In this document: in pieces, positions 23,559-23,713 of the stretch
Numbering within the stretch: the stretch's first letter is position 1
How the letters are laid out: the number at the start of each line of letters is the position of its first letter
DNA from: CAZZKE01 sp964655005
Lineage (GTDB): Bacteria; Pseudomonadota; Alphaproteobacteria; Rhodospirillales; JABHCV01
Direction of reading: 5' to 3'
Assembly: GCA_964655005.1 (NCBI GenBank)
Contig: CAZZKE010000043.1
Location: forward strand, 1 to 23,713
Length of the DNA: 23,713 nt
Program-made: the position numbers and the translations under genes
The notes under the pieces: generated by a model
The model's database searches: none
What the model was told of the DNA's origin: nothing
Seen by the model: the letters and a program-made list of their open reading frames with translations, nothing else

Positions 23559-23713
23559 TACGGCCCGTGTTGTGCTATCCGGCGACTTATACTACCGATA
23601 GTAACATGTAGGCCGATGTAGCGGTAATCCAATTAAAAAAGTGGCGCCAGCCCACCAATAGACCTGTTGCAAAAGTAGCGTTCTGCGTCTCGAAGCACAA
23701 CTTTGTTTAACGG
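23559..23713. other. Terminal intergenic region, possible start of an insertion-sequence end
   Basis: This 155-bp stretch upstream of the HD-GYP gene has no reading frame of note. The sequence ACCTGTTGCAAAAGTAGCG (23662-23680) resembles terminal inverted repeats of several IS families (for example the CTGTTGCAAA core of IS6-type ends), but no transposase or second end is visible in the window. It is only a hint of a mobile element beyond the edge. Confidence 0.2.

Overview
The window is dense, GC-rich, bacterial chromosomal sequence. Gene content (heme O synthase, YqgE/AlgH, SlyX, thrB-rnhA linkage, PrxII-type peroxiredoxin, HD-GYP response regulator, a mitochondrial-processing-peptidase-like M16 protease) fits an alphaproteobacterium, most likely Rhodospirillales-like. 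That placement is inferred from protein character and synteny, not from a database search. I see no rRNA, tRNA, CRISPR array or complete insertion sequence.

Layout. Positions 1-34 hold a probable rightward terminator of a gene outside the window. Positions 52-2469 (minus strand) encode a small lipoprotein and, upstream of it, an exported peptidoglycan-binding-domain/helical-repeat protein. Positions 2703-4126 (plus) hold thrB and rnhA, followed by a small SHOCT-domain membrane protein (minus).

Positions 4563-12127 are the most interesting part: a compact and apparently complete eight-gene module for 3-sulfolactate catabolism. It comprises a divergent GntR regulator (suyR), both subunits of sulfolactate sulfo-lyase (suyA, suyB), a tripartite tricarboxylate-type transporter (slcH, TctA-like, TctB-like), and two dehydrogenases of opposite stereospecificity (slcC, comC). 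The gene set matches the cluster described in Chromohalobacter salexigens. The logic is that SlcHFG imports sulfolactate, SlcC oxidises the S enantiomer to sulfopyruvate, ComC reduces sulfopyruvate to the R enantiomer, and SuyAB splits R-sulfolactate to pyruvate and sulfite. Strong RNA stem-loops flank slcH on both sides. A 12-bp palindrome sits in the divergent suyR/suyA promoter region, and two GTTTAAAC palindromes exactly 21 bp apart follow slcH.

Positions 12174-14834 (minus) encode a peroxiredoxin and a DsbD/ScsB-type transmembrane thiol-disulfide reductase. yqgE (plus) is followed by a long minus-strand series reading from 22135 down to 15637: ctaB, an M32 carboxypeptidase, a TPR-glycosyltransferase, thrC and an M16 protease. 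Several of these have overlapping or touching junctions. slyX (plus) and an HD-GYP response regulator with a degenerate receiver domain close the window. Threonine biosynthesis is represented by both thrB and thrC, lying about 13 kb apart.
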